Source: Gaeumannomyces sp. JS-464 (taxonomy: Eukaryota; Ascomycota; Sordariomycetes; Magnaporthales; Magnaporthaceae). Taken from it: a DNA stretch of 64,000 nucleotides. The DNA is taken from positions 1,116,001 to 1,180,000 of the forward strand of contig NGZR01000006.1 of assembly GCA_002197995.1 (NCBI GenBank). Reading direction: 5' to 3'. Below, piece by piece: positions 63,762 through 64,000 of this stretch (the stretch's first letter is position 1; the number at the start of each line of letters is the position of its first letter). The translations under genes and the position numbers were made by a program. The notes under the pieces are model-generated. The model searched no databases, was not told where the DNA came from, and saw nothing but the letters and a program-made list of their open reading frames with translations.

Positions 63762-64000
63762 TAGTTTACTACCGAGTTGGTTAAACCACTAAGTCGATCA
63801 CTTAACCCCGACCTCCGGTTAATCGACGCGCATGCCAACCTAATAACGCTAAGAATCCATTTAAACTATTCGGAATTATATACATCGAACGTTTTTACTT
63901 TTTCCTAACAAATGCGCGCATTATGTCCGGTTTTGCCGCAAATGCCATATCGCCGACGAGTCGTTATCGCCCTCCTTTTTTAACCTTTATAATCGCGCAT
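63762..64000 (-). mobile_element. Mariner-3: left end of a third Fot1/pogo-type element, truncated by window end
   Basis: Starts with TAGTTTACTACCGAG and a GGTTAAACCACTAAG block comparable to the mariner-2 TIR. Internal sequence then aligns with mariner-1 and mariner-2 (CCGGTTAATCGACGCG, TAATAACGCTAAGAATC, ACATCGAACGTTTTTAC). The minus strand encodes the C-terminal zinc knuckle YGICGKTGHNARI at about 63910-63950. This copy is the least decayed of the three over the shared part. Confidence 0.85.

Overview
The window looks like a piece of a filamentous ascomycete (Pezizomycotina) genome. Most of it is AT-rich, with TA dinucleotides abundant, CA/TG scarce and CG retained. That is the signature of repeat-induced point mutation (RIP, CpA to TpA). 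The RIP-affected part holds relics of chromodomain Ty3/gypsy retrotransposons, a Tad-type LINE, Fot1/pogo-type Tc1-mariner transposons and several short non-autonomous elements. Almost every long reading frame there is broken by TAA/TAG codons. One GC-balanced island (about 46.97-55.17 kb) carries the only host-like genes.

Layout. 0-3.5 kb is degraded AT-rich sequence with an unidentified minus-strand coding relic and a 48-bp tandem repeat. 3.54-12.63 kb is Gypsy-A, a chromodomain element between two direct repeats. Three short elements have inserted into it: a solo LTR at 7.75 kb with perfect TACAA duplications, a roughly 350-bp GC-rich insert at 8.47 kb, and a 451-bp foldback MITE at 11.63 kb. 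12.63-18.05 kb is a second gypsy relic (Gypsy-B). 18.05-43.61 kb is a Russian-doll nest. Minus-strand Gypsy-C (LTRs at 18.18 and 43.19 kb) contains a Fot1-like element (mariner-2). Mariner-2 is split by the 18.2-kb Gypsy-D (LTRs at 23.41 and 41.35 kb, AATCC duplication). Gypsy-D in turn contains mariner-1 (26.80-28.65 kb) and a Tad-type LINE (about 33.9-39.1 kb). 43.6-44.0 kb is half of a hAT-like element, and 44.03-46.97 kb is a pogo-type element with TIRs longer than 100 bp.

The island holds an aldo/keto reductase gene (minus strand, catalytic tetrad present but split by a one-base frameshift), a divergent membrane-anchored UstYa-like gene with two HxxHC motifs (plus strand, also split by a one-base frameshift), and a small secreted-protein gene with an intact promoter. 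It then becomes a mosaic: a DDX60-like helicase fragment joined to a gypsy integrase fragment, which is interrupted by an 847-bp hAT-type element with perfect 8-bp target duplications, then an opposite-strand integrase fragment. 55.17-62.16 kb is the full-length Gypsy-E (283-bp LTRs, TCGAG/TCGAA duplication). 62.2-63.76 kb is mostly degraded, and a third Fot1-like element starts at 63.76 kb and runs off the end.

No rRNA gene, CRISPR array or intact long host operon is present. The aldo/keto reductase and UstYa-like genes could be remnants of a secondary-metabolism neighbourhood, but both are broken as sequenced and no precursor or core enzyme is visible. The best-supported novelty is structural: the depth of nesting, the apparent escape of short insertions from RIP, TIR turnover among related mariner copies, and the chimeric gene and TE fragments in the island.
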